This document shows, piece by piece, positions 27,733 through 34,534 of a stretch of 64,000 bases of DNA. Source of the DNA: Mucilaginibacter hurinus. Its GTDB lineage: Bacteria; Bacteroidota; Bacteroidia; Sphingobacteriales; Sphingobacteriaceae. Below the pieces are notes generated by a model. It worked only from the letters and a program-made list of their open reading frames with translations, made no database searches and was not told where the DNA came from. The DNA is taken from assembly GCF_003324525.1 (NCBI RefSeq), contig NZ_QGDC01000004.1, positions 310,001-374,000 of the forward strand, written 5' to 3'. How positions within the stretch are numbered: the first letter of the stretch is position 1; every line of letters begins with the position of its first letter. A program made the translations under genes and the position numbers.

Positions 27733-28107
27733 CTATTGGCCGTTATCTGTTGTGGTGCCGGTGCCTGTATTGCCAGTGCCGGTACCGGTGCCTGTGTTAC
27801 CAGTGCCATTGCCCGTGCCTGTGCCAGTACCGGTACCTGTATTACCAGTTCCTGTGCCTGTCCCCCCTGTGCCGGTACCCGTACCTGTACCAGTACCTCC
27901 AGCACCCGGCGTTCCGGTTCCCGGTGCAGGGGGTACGGTTGTACCGTCGTCCATCCCGGTTGTGTCAGGCATGGTGTTCATGGCGGTATCAGTCATCATG
28001 GTATCATCCGTCATTGCAGTATCTGCGTTATCCTGCTGATTGTTTCCTGCGCATGATGCAAGCGCCATTGCGGCAAACATACATGCTATTAAAATTGGTT
28101 TTTTCAT
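27733..28107 (-). CDS. Lipoprotein with Gly-Thr repeat tail
   Basis: The 124-aa product has a lipoprotein signal (KKPILIACMFAAMALASCAG, lipid Cys near residue 19), an Asp/Thr/Met-rich stretch (TAMTDDTMMTDTAMNT) and then about 50 residues of Gly-Thr repeats with occasional Asn. There is no folded domain; the tail should be disordered. The signal is nearly shared with lipoproteins at 17622 and 29924. A clear terminator follows. The function is unknown; a cell-envelope linker or spacer is one possibility. Confidence 0.72.
   Translation of the reverse strand: MKKPILIACMFAAMALASCAGNNQQDNADTAMTDDTMMTDTAMNTMPDTTGMDDGTTVPPAPGTGTPGAGGTGTGTGTGTGGTGTGTGNTGTGTGTGTGNGTGNTGTGTGTGNTGTGTTTDNGQ
27753..27905. 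repeat. Degenerate 6-bp tandem repeat (GGNACN on the minus strand)
   Basis: About 25 imperfect copies of a hexamer encode the Gly-Thr tail of the lipoprotein. Third positions vary freely while the amino acids stay the same, so selection appears to act on the peptide. All three plus-strand frames also lack stops here, which is a by-product of the repeat. Confidence 0.8.
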
Positions 28108-28164
28108 AAGATGTGTTTATAAGTAGTGATGTGTTTTTTGAATTTATTTATTGTTATTATCCGG

Positions 28165-28380
28165 CTAAGTTTGCCTATGGTAGTTATAGGCCCGGGGTTC
28201 CGCACCTGTTTCTTTGCCCTCATTACCTTTAGGCGCATTTTGTCGCATTTTTTCAAGCTGGTCTTCCTGGTTAGCTCCATCAACTATTTCAGACGGAGTA
28301 AGTGCTTGCTTATTTTGCACCTCTTTATCTGGATCCGGGTAGTGCTGTTGTCCGGGTGCCATGTTGCCTCGATTTGCCAT
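28165..28380 (-). CDS. Small hydrophilic, probably disordered protein, 71 aa
   Basis: I do not recognise a family. The protein has no hydrophobic segment and is rich in Asn, Gln, Glu, Lys and Pro (HYPDPDKEVQNKQ, NQEDQLEKMRQNAPKG). Composition and size suggest a hydrophilin-like protein that stays unfolded. It lies 57 bp before the repeat-tailed lipoprotein gene and 130 bp after the acidic 118-aa gene. The coding call rests on ATG start, clean stop and gene density on this strand. Confidence 0.6.
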   Translation of the reverse strand: MANRGNMAPGQQHYPDPDKEVQNKQALTPSEIVDGANQEDQLEKMRQNAPKGNEGKETGAEPRAYNYHRQT

Positions 28381-28510
28381 TACTATTGTTAGTTAAAGAA
28401 ATTATAATTAATTACAGCTCCCTGGTAAACATGGCCGGGAACAACCTTTTTACAAAGTCATGCCGTCCATGTTATGTGTTAAGCCCTAGCGTGGACATAT
28501 GTTACCCCCA

Positions 28511-28867
28511 CTAATTTGATTTTACCATATCGGGGTCGGCTTGTTCTTCCTCGCCCGAACCGGCGGCACCTTCATCGTCTGCAGGCACAGTTTCGCCGGA
28601 GCCCTCGCCCGGCGCTCCATAGCCGGAGCCCTTCTCTACCTCATCCTGTTGCAACTGCCGGCCGCTGCCGCTATTAAGGCTTCCTTCTTCCTCGCCCATA
28701 TTTTCGTCGCCGGTTAAGCCGCCGCTGGGGTTCCCATCCTCTTCGTAGCTTCCCTCATTTCCCATTTGGCTTTCCTGCCCGGGTAAACGCTGTGAACTTT
28801 GGTCTCTGTCTTCTCCAGGTCCGGTGGGCTCTCCGCCGGCAATACCTGCTGCTGTTGTAATTTCCAT
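28511..28867 (-). CDS. Acidic Gly-rich disordered protein, 118 aa
   Basis: I do not recognise a family. The product is almost free of hydrophobic and aromatic residues and is dominated by Gly, Glu, Ser, Asp and Gln (GSYEEDGNPSGGLTGDENMG, DDEGAAGSGEEEQADPD). More than 6% Gly and very high hydrophilicity meet the published idea of a hydrophilin. It lies 39 bp after the Tat-signal SDR gene on the same strand, among other stress-type genes. A role in desiccation or osmotic protection is an inference only. Confidence 0.65.
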   Translation of the reverse strand: MEITTAAGIAGGEPTGPGEDRDQSSQRLPGQESQMGNEGSYEEDGNPSGGLTGDENMGEEEGSLNSGSGRQLQQDEVEKGSGYGAPGEGSGETVPADDEGAAGSGEEEQADPDMVKSN

Positions 28868-28906
28868 GGTAAATTTATTTTGGTTTATTTTTTAATATTT
28901 AAACTA

Positions 28907-29911
28907 TCAAGGCTGTCCCTCACCACCCGCTGCGCCATATATCTGCCCGTTGGCAAAGCTGCCATCACTTGCTGCCAGCTGAACATAAATTGATGCAAGT
29001 TCAGCAGGCTGACCCGGCCTCCCTAAAGGCGTCTGCTGGCCAAAGGTGGTCTGTTTTTCAGGGGTCGAACCGCCTTCGGCCACTTGTAAAGGCGTCCAGA
29101 TAGGCCCGGGTGCCACGCCGTTAACACGTATACCTTTAGGGCCAAGTTGTTTAGCCAGTGATTTTACAAAATTTACGGTAGCCGCCTTGGTTATGGCATA
29201 ATCAAACAGTTCGGGCGATGGATCATAGGCCTGCACTGAAGCTGTGCCGATGACGGCCGAGCCCGGTTTCAGGTAAGGCAATGCTGCCTTGATGAGCCAA
29301 AATGGTGCGTAGATATTAGTTTTCATTGTCCAGTCAAACTGCTCTGTAGAGAGGTCAGCTATTGACTGATGCACTTGCTGCCGGGCTGCATTGCATACCA
29401 GTATGTCAAGGCCGCCCATTTGTCGGGCAGCATCATCAACCAGGCGCTTGCAAAAACCTTCGTCGCGTAAATCGCCGGGTATGGCCACAGCTTTTTTACC
29501 TGCAGCCTTTATCAGTTGAACAACTTCGCGGGCATCGGGCTCCTCCGCAGGCAGATAGTTGATAGCTACATCCGCACCTTCGCGTGCGTAAGCAATAGCC
29601 GCAGCCCTGCCCATACCCGAGTCGCCGCCGGTTATCAGCGCCTTACGCCCCGCCAGCCGGCCGCTGCCTTTGTAGCTCTTTTCGCCATGATCAGGCCTTG
29701 GCTCCATTTTGCCCGCAAGCGCCGGCCAGGGCTGCACCTGCCGTTTAAAGGGCGGCCGCGGATATTTTGTTGTAGGATCTTCCAAAGCCGGCGCGGCACT
29801 CAGGCTATCATCAATTGAACTACCCAACGCAGGCGAGATAGCCGATATAGCCAGCCCCGCCCCTATACCGCCTATTAACTTTCGGCGTGTTATTTTATTT
29901 TCGTTGCTCAT
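28907..29911 (-). CDS. SDR-family oxidoreductase with Tat signal
   Basis: The 334-aa protein begins with a twin-arginine signal (ITRRKLIGGIGAGLAISAI, residues 7-25), so it should be exported folded to the periplasm. The mature part is a YhdF-type SDR (TGGDSGMGRAAA, Asn-Ala-Ala motif VCNAARQQ, catalytic YAITKAA, and NGQIYGAAGGEG at the end). It is a clear paralogue of the cytoplasmic SDR at 16726-17598, with the same GSG-LAGRKA block ahead of the cofactor motif. It lies 12 bp after a small lipoprotein gene. A periplasmic NAD(P)-type SDR is unusual because free NAD is not expected there; Tat export would allow it to carry the cofactor in. Confidence 0.88.
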   Translation of the reverse strand: MSNENKITRRKLIGGIGAGLAISAISPALGSSIDDSLSAAPALEDPTTKYPRPPFKRQVQPWPALAGKMEPRPDHGEKSYKGSGRLAGRKALITGGDSGMGRAAAIAYAREGADVAINYLPAEEPDAREVVQLIKAAGKKAVAIPGDLRDEGFCKRLVDDAARQMGGLDILVCNAARQQVHQSIADLSTEQFDWTMKTNIYAPFWLIKAALPYLKPGSAVIGTASVQAYDPSPELFDYAITKAATVNFVKSLAKQLGPKGIRVNGVAPGPIWTPLQVAEGGSTPEKQTTFGQQTPLGRPGQPAELASIYVQLAASDGSFANGQIYGAAGGEGQP

Positions 29912-29923
29912 GTATTAATGGAA

Positions 29924-30121
29924 TTAGTGGTTAGCATCAGGTTTATCGTTATAAGGTTTTGCAGTGTCGCTACCGGCATTACTTTGGGCGGTGGTATCGC
30001 GCTCAAATGTTTTCGCCTGCCCCTGCGATTCACTGTCAGTTGCGCTGTCAGGACTGCCGTTGCCGCATGAAGCCAATATGATGGCAGCGCTTGTGCATGC
30101 TAATATTAATTTGTTCTTCAT
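29924..30121 (-). CDS. Tiny lipoprotein, 65 aa
   Basis: The product has a lipoprotein signal (NKLILACTSAAIILASCGNG, lipid Cys near residue 19) and a 45-residue polar tail rich in Asp, Ser and Thr (SPDSATDSESQGQ). The signal closely matches those of the lipoproteins at 17622 and 27733. It lies 12 bp before the Tat-signal SDR gene, copying the arrangement at 17.6 kb. The function is unknown. Confidence 0.7.
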   Translation of the reverse strand: MKNKLILACTSAAIILASCGNGSPDSATDSESQGQAKTFERDTTAQSNAGSDTAKPYNDKPDANH

Positions 30122-30219
30122 ATAGTATTTCCCTAATTGTTACTATTATAAACTTTATATAACCGCACTTAAAACCAACAGGATAAGCAATAGTACCACT
30201 ATAATGGCTACCTGTACCC

Positions 30220-30411
30220 TTAACAACTTTTTCCCGCCATGATAAGAATACGGTTTACATATTCGTCTTCGATTGCGGCTATGCATAACTTATTCACGTA
30301 TTTCCTGTAAATCAATTTATCCTTTTGCCCGTAAACTTGTTTGAGCAACCAGTTGTTATAAAGACTGTCAGCAAAAGCATTTACTATCAGACGCCGGTAT
30401 TTGGCAGCCAT
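30220..30411 (-). CDS. Small hypothetical protein, 63 aa
   Basis: I do not recognise a family. From the ATG at 30411 the product is basic and helical (AAKYRRLIVNAFADSLYNN, KLIYRKYVNKLCIAAIEDE) with no signal or membrane span. Just after it, in another frame, lies a hydrophobic stretch (VAIIVVLLLILLVLSAVI) without a good start, which may be the tail of a frameshifted longer gene. The coding call is weak. Confidence 0.35.
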   Translation of the reverse strand: MAAKYRRLIVNAFADSLYNNWLLKQVYGQKDKLIYRKYVNKLCIAAIEDEYVNRILIMAGKSC

Positions 30412-30504
30412 ATCTAAGGATCGACAAAAAAGCAGCCTCAACAATTAATCAGACAACAAGCAGTGTTTATATATTGTTCTAATTAATTTATTAAATTTTA
30501 GGTT

Positions 30505-31095
30505 ATGCGCTTTAACTATGGCAACTAATTTGATGTGCAGCCTGTACGCGAAACGGAAGACATATTTTGATTAATAAAAAACTATAAGCCTGATCTGCTC
30601 CTTGTTGATTTTTTGCTTGACGGCATCAACGGCGGCGAAATACGCGCCCATATAAAAAACGATAATACTACATGCAACCTGCCGGTTGTCATTGTATCAG
30701 CGTATGGTAAAATGATACAATCCCTGGGCACTTACGCTAACACCGGCCTTAACAAGGCATTTTTAATCGGACATATAGACCGTGAGCTGCGCTGGCATTT
30801 TTCTTCAGATAAAAAAAAGCAACTGTGTTTTATATCGCGCACCACCGAAATTATAAACGCTGCAAAAGGCGACATGGAACATGTGGAGTACCATCATATA
30901 AAAGTTAATGACGATAATGAGTGCCTGAACAGACTTAAGTTGAACAAGGGACAACTATTGTATATACAAGGCAAAGTACAAACGCATAGCTTTGTTGACG
31001 CAAAAATAAAACGCTATAAAACTGAAATTTTAGCCCTGCAATTGGTCGATATCATTGCTCCGGTGCCCGTTGCAACCGTAAGTGTTTTACCATAA
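30505..31095 (+). pseudogene. Decayed chimera of a receiver domain and a single-stranded DNA-binding protein
   Basis: From an ATG at 30505 one frame carries two in-frame stops (TAA at 30526 and TGA at 30568) and then stays open to 31095. The first part reads like a receiver domain (VQPVRETEDIF, then KPDLLLVDFLLDGINGGE and PVVIVSAYGK) but lacks strand 1 and ends before the conserved Lys. From about 30750 the same frame becomes an OB-fold SSB (NKAFLIGHIDREL, EYHHIKVND, GQLLYIQGKVQTHSFVD, RYKTEILAL) without its start codon and acidic C-terminal tip. The receiver half resembles the intact lone receiver at 13.9 kb. Joining of two genes by deletion, followed by decay, is the simplest reading; translation from the TTG at 30613 is possible. 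Confidence 0.65.
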
Positions 31096-31105
31096 CGGCG
31101 GGTAA

Positions 31106-31291
31106 GTAAAAGACACTGCGCTATTAAACCAACAGCTTTTTGCTGATCGTAGTGAAGCATTTGGTTTACAGGTGCGTCACTATCATCCGGGCTCGGCCAG
31201 GCGCTCAATTTTTAGCCCACTTACAGCCGCTCATCCGGTACAGCATCAAAAGCAGATGGCAACCGTATATAAAACAAACTTCATCGGCTGA
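31106..31291 (+). other. Open fragment without start codon in the 243-bp gap before the PUL
   Basis: A 61-codon frame from just after a TAA to a TGA encodes a plausible protein segment (ALLNQQLFADRSEAFGLQVR, HYHPGSARRS) but has no ATG, GTG or TTG near its start. It may be the tail of a decayed gene next to the receiver-SSB chimera. I do not recognise it. Nothing else is seen in this gap. Confidence 0.25.
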
Positions 31292-31338
31292 AAGTGAGCG
31301 TATTTGAACCTGGGTTAGTACAGCAACTGCTGAACATA

Positions 31339-32880
31339 TTACTGGGTCGCCCTGTTATTTGGTTCGGTCCAATTATCAGTTCGGAATGGCACAGCCGGCA
31401 AACCTTCCCCGTTTTCAAGGTTAGTGGTTGGATAATTGGTAAAGGCGTACCGTATAGCTACCGGCTGTTTAACTTTTTTACAGGTTAAAACTACCGTGTT
31501 CGCTACTATCTGCGCTTCCGCTTGATGGAATTTCTGGTCATCGCCTGCAACGAAAAAATATTTAGGTGCCTTACCGTCGCTTGTTTTTAAACCGCCTGCA
31601 ACCGACGCGGGTTCAAAATGAACAACGGTTTTGTTTTTGCTATACTCGGCATAGTGAAACTGCGGCCCCTTATAAGCTACGTCAAGACGATTGTATGTAC
31701 GGTTAAGGGCTACACGCGCCAAACGCGAGGCAATCGGCTTTTTATTTTTTGGATGAATATCCTGCGGATCGCCTACATCCATGGTAACAACCATCGCCGT
31801 ATTGCTGATATTTGACAGTTGCTCCTGCGCCTCTCTGAAAAATGCATAATCGTTCAATGTGGAATCCATTTTTTGATATGCGTGCGGCGCAACCTGTACA
31901 TAATAAAACGGAAGATCGCCCTGTGCAAATCTTTGCCTCCAGGTTTTAATTAAGGTGCCTGTAAGTTGTATGTAACTCTCCCTCTCTGACCGGTTAGACT
32001 CGCCCTGGTACCATAGAAACCCTTTAATAGAAAGGTTGTGGAAAGGATAGATCATACCGTTATAAATTAGATATGGGTACGAAGTAGTGCCAAAGGTAAA
32101 TTTATTCAAATCACTATTTTTATACGCGTCGCCCTTATAAAATGGATCAAGGTAGGTGGCTTTTAATAATGAATCACCGGCCAGCACTTCTTCTGGTAGA
32201 TAGGCTTGCGCTACTGACCCACCTACTCCGGAGTATATAGCTCCTATAGGAATATCAAGCTGTTTTTGTAACTCAACGGCATAATAATAGCCAATGGCAC
32301 TAAAATCCCGTACAGAAGCAGGAGAGCATTCCTGCCACTTTCCTTCGAAAATCTCAGATGGTTTATCCTTCCAATTAAACTTAACATTCAATACTCTCAG
32401 GTTGGGATAATTTGCCGATGCGATGGCTTTTTCGGCATCTTTCACTTCGCGCATGGCAAACTGCATATTTGACTGACCGCTGCAAAACCATAAATCGCCG
32501 ATAAGTAAATTACTTAATTCAACTTTTTGGTTGCCTGATGTTACTTGGATAGCATGCTTGCTATAATCCCCTTTTTTTGCAGCCGGTACGCTAATTATCG
32601 CCAGAAAATTATTTGATGCGTCTCCTTTTACTGTCACGCCGTTTTCGAGCCAGTCGGCAGTTACCGTTACGGACTGGCCTTTTTTAATATGCCCCCAAAT
32701 TTTTAACGGCTTGTTTTGCTGCACAACCATATTACTTTGCAAAGGCAAAGCCACGCTGAGATTAATTGTAGAATCAGCCGATATCAACTGCTTGGTTAGG
32801 GCAAAGGTGTTAAATGGTATTAACACCAACACAAAAAATTGGTAAAGCGCTTTAAAGCGGCGTTTCAAAGATAAATTCAT
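31339..32880 (-). CDS. Sialate-O-acetylesterase-like carbohydrate esterase (SASA)
   Basis: The 513-aa exported protein has an N-terminal signal sequence (residues 1-28, hydrophobic FFVLVLIPFNTFA) and the SASA/DUF303 esterase domain with the nucleophile in FCSGQSNMQFAM (about residue 135), WYQGESNR in the middle and the Asp-x-x-His-type catalytic pair in PQDIHPKN. Family members remove O-acetyl groups from sialic acids or plant and microbial glycans. It is the last gene of the PUL, 116 bp after the SGNH esterase gene, with an imperfect hairpin between. De-acetylation of the imported or surface glycan is the likely job. Confidence 0.9.
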   Translation of the reverse strand: MNLSLKRRFKALYQFFVLVLIPFNTFALTKQLISADSTINLSVALPLQSNMVVQQNKPLKIWGHIKKGQSVTVTADWLENGVTVKGDASNNFLAIISVPAAKKGDYSKHAIQVTSGNQKVELSNLLIGDLWFCSGQSNMQFAMREVKDAEKAIASANYPNLRVLNVKFNWKDKPSEIFEGKWQECSPASVRDFSAIGYYYAVELQKQLDIPIGAIYSGVGGSVAQAYLPEEVLAGDSLLKATYLDPFYKGDAYKNSDLNKFTFGTTSYPYLIYNGMIYPFHNLSIKGFLWYQGESNRSERESYIQLTGTLIKTWRQRFAQGDLPFYYVQVAPHAYQKMDSTLNDYAFFREAQEQLSNISNTAMVVTMDVGDPQDIHPKNKKPIASRLARVALNRTYNRLDVAYKGPQFHYAEYSKNKTVVHFEPASVAGGLKTSDGKAPKYFFVAGDDQKFHQAEAQIVANTVVLTCKKVKQPVAIRYAFTNYPTTNLENGEGLPAVPFRTDNWTEPNNRATQ

Positions 32881-32945
32881 CTGCTCTGGTGCTTTTGCCC
32901 TGCTTAAGCCGGCAAGTGATTTTAGTATGGTAAAAGTTAGAATAA

Positions 32946-32983
32946 TGAGCCCAGCAGCCTGTTTTTGTCCTGGGCCTCATTAC
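32946..32983. other. Hairpin between the SGNH and SASA genes
   Basis: AATGAGCCCAG and CTGGGCCTCATT pair as an 11-bp stem with a single bulge and a 15-base loop. Read on the minus strand it is not followed by a T-tract, so it is not a standard terminator. It may set relative mRNA levels within the operon. Confidence 0.45.
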
Positions 32984-32995
32984 TTCAAAATATCA

Positions 32996-34489
32996 TCAAT
33001 TAATTTTTACTAACTGTATTTTATGATTAACTGGCTTGTTACTCGCATAAATCTCGTTTACAAGGCTATCCATCTTATCCTGCCATGCTTTTTGGGTGGC
33101 CGGGTTACTACCACGTTCGTACAAGTCATTGTCAATCCAGCCGTTTGTTTTTTTCATTTCGCGCATTTTTGCCCACGACGCACTGTCGTTATCAACTTTT
33201 ATACCGCCCGCCCGCGCAAAATTGTAAACCTGTACCGCGTAGCTGCGCGTTTCACGTTCAACAGTGCCACGTTCTTCATTCTTTTTAAGTATCTCCATTG
33301 CCTGAAGATATTGTGGTGTTGTTTTTATTGCAGCCATATTTACGCCCTTTGCCAGGTCTTCAGCAGTAAAACTGGCCATAACTTTGCCGTCTATTTTCAA
33401 TTCATAAGTTTTGCCATCCAGGTTTGTTACACGTAACATTTCCTTGTTAAGATCATCCATTAATGGCACATATCTTAAAGCTGCAGAAGCAGGCTGTTTA
33501 TCACCGTTATGTAACTCCTCGTCTATCGGAAAAGGCAGCGACTTGGCCAGGTAATCAAAGCTTAGCATATTTTGTGTGCCGGTAACATTCTTTATCACGC
33601 AGTTATTAACTGCCGTAGCACGTTTCTGAGATGCGTCAACCGTAAAATCCGCAACGGGAACGCCTTTAAGGCCTTGATTGCACAGGTATAAGTAAGCCCA
33701 TACAAGGTGTCCGTATGATTCCGGATGTATCCTGTCACCGCTTCCGCTCAACGTGAAATTTGAATCAACTTTTTGGTTGTCTTTGTTCAATCGGTCCATA
33801 GGATGATATATATCCACAAATGGCCACCTGTTGGCTTTTGCGGCAGTAGCCTGCATTTGCACAATACGCTCAAAAGTGGCAGGCTTAGGCGCCCATCCTT
33901 TGTCCTTCTTTACTTTGGTCTCCAAATCGTAAGGTGATCCTGACATCAATATTTTCTGAATTTCGGGATGCTGGTTAAGCTGTGCAACCACCAGTTTAAA
34001 TGCGCTGTCGCACTTAAACACCAATTTATCAGATGCTACAGCCGGATCAGACATTGCGTACTGGAAATATCCGGAATCATTCATTCCGAAAGATAAGTTG
34101 ATGATATTTGGGTTTTTGCTGAAAATATCTTCCTGTAACCTATTATTGATGTTGGCAATTATGTCGCCCGCAACGCCACCGTTCAGAATGGTGAAACGCA
34201 AATCAGGAAAACGCGTCATGTAATATAACCAAATGTAATTGTGGTAGCGTCCGCCATGGGTAATGCTATTACCTAAAAACATTACACGATCGTTCTTTTT
34301 AAACAGTTTAACCGTAGGAGTTTGCTGTTGCGCCGGGCTTTTACGCATGGTTTTATTTGAACAGCTTTGCGTGATAGCCATTACCGCCAGCAGCAATAAA
34401 AGAGGCGTAAAGCATTTATTAAAACGCATACGCAAGTTTGATTTGGCGCTGAACGTATTAGTATTATAGTCTGGGTTAATCGTAGTCAT
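32996..34489 (-). CDS. SGNH/GDSL esterase lipoprotein
   Basis: The 497-aa protein has a lipoprotein signal ending AITQSC; the ATG at 34429 (MRFNKCF) would give a more normal signal peptide than the one at 34489. The SGNH hydrolase blocks are clear: VMFLGNSITHGG (catalytic Ser), NGGVAGDI, SFGMNDSG, and the catalytic Asp/His in GDRIHPESYGHL. A C-terminal region of about 170 residues continues beyond the esterase. Relatives act as acetylesterases on plant polysaccharides such as rhamnogalacturonan. It is a close paralogue of the SGNH gene at 51843, which has an extra N-terminal domain. It lies 45 bp after the ricin-domain lipoprotein gene. Confidence 0.88.
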   Translation of the reverse strand: MTTINPDYNTNTFSAKSNLRMRFNKCFTPLLLLLAVMAITQSCSNKTMRKSPAQQQTPTVKLFKKNDRVMFLGNSITHGGRYHNYIWLYYMTRFPDLRFTILNGGVAGDIIANINNRLQEDIFSKNPNIINLSFGMNDSGYFQYAMSDPAVASDKLVFKCDSAFKLVVAQLNQHPEIQKILMSGSPYDLETKVKKDKGWAPKPATFERIVQMQATAAKANRWPFVDIYHPMDRLNKDNQKVDSNFTLSGSGDRIHPESYGHLVWAYLYLCNQGLKGVPVADFTVDASQKRATAVNNCVIKNVTGTQNMLSFDYLAKSLPFPIDEELHNGDKQPASAALRYVPLMDDLNKEMLRVTNLDGKTYELKIDGKVMASFTAEDLAKGVNMAAIKTTPQYLQAMEILKKNEERGTVERETRSYAVQVYNFARAGGIKVDNDSASWAKMREMKKTNGWIDNDLYERGSNPATQKAWQDKMDSLVNEIYASNKPVNHKIQLVKIN

Positions 34490-34534
34490 TATTTTATTGT
34501 TTATTTAATTAGCTGTGTTAATAGTGTTATGTGG

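Noticed and set aside
27736..28109. Long open frames on the plus strand across the Gly-Thr lipoprotein gene
   Set aside because: They arise from the hexamer repeat; the minus-strand frame has a lipoprotein signal and terminator, the plus-strand frames have unnatural Cys/Val/Pro runs.
30160..30236. Hydrophobic peptide (VAIIVVLLLILLVLSAVI) after the 63-aa gene on the minus strand
   Set aside because: No good start codon in frame; only a TTG, so it was not called as a gene. It may be the tail of a frameshifted gene.
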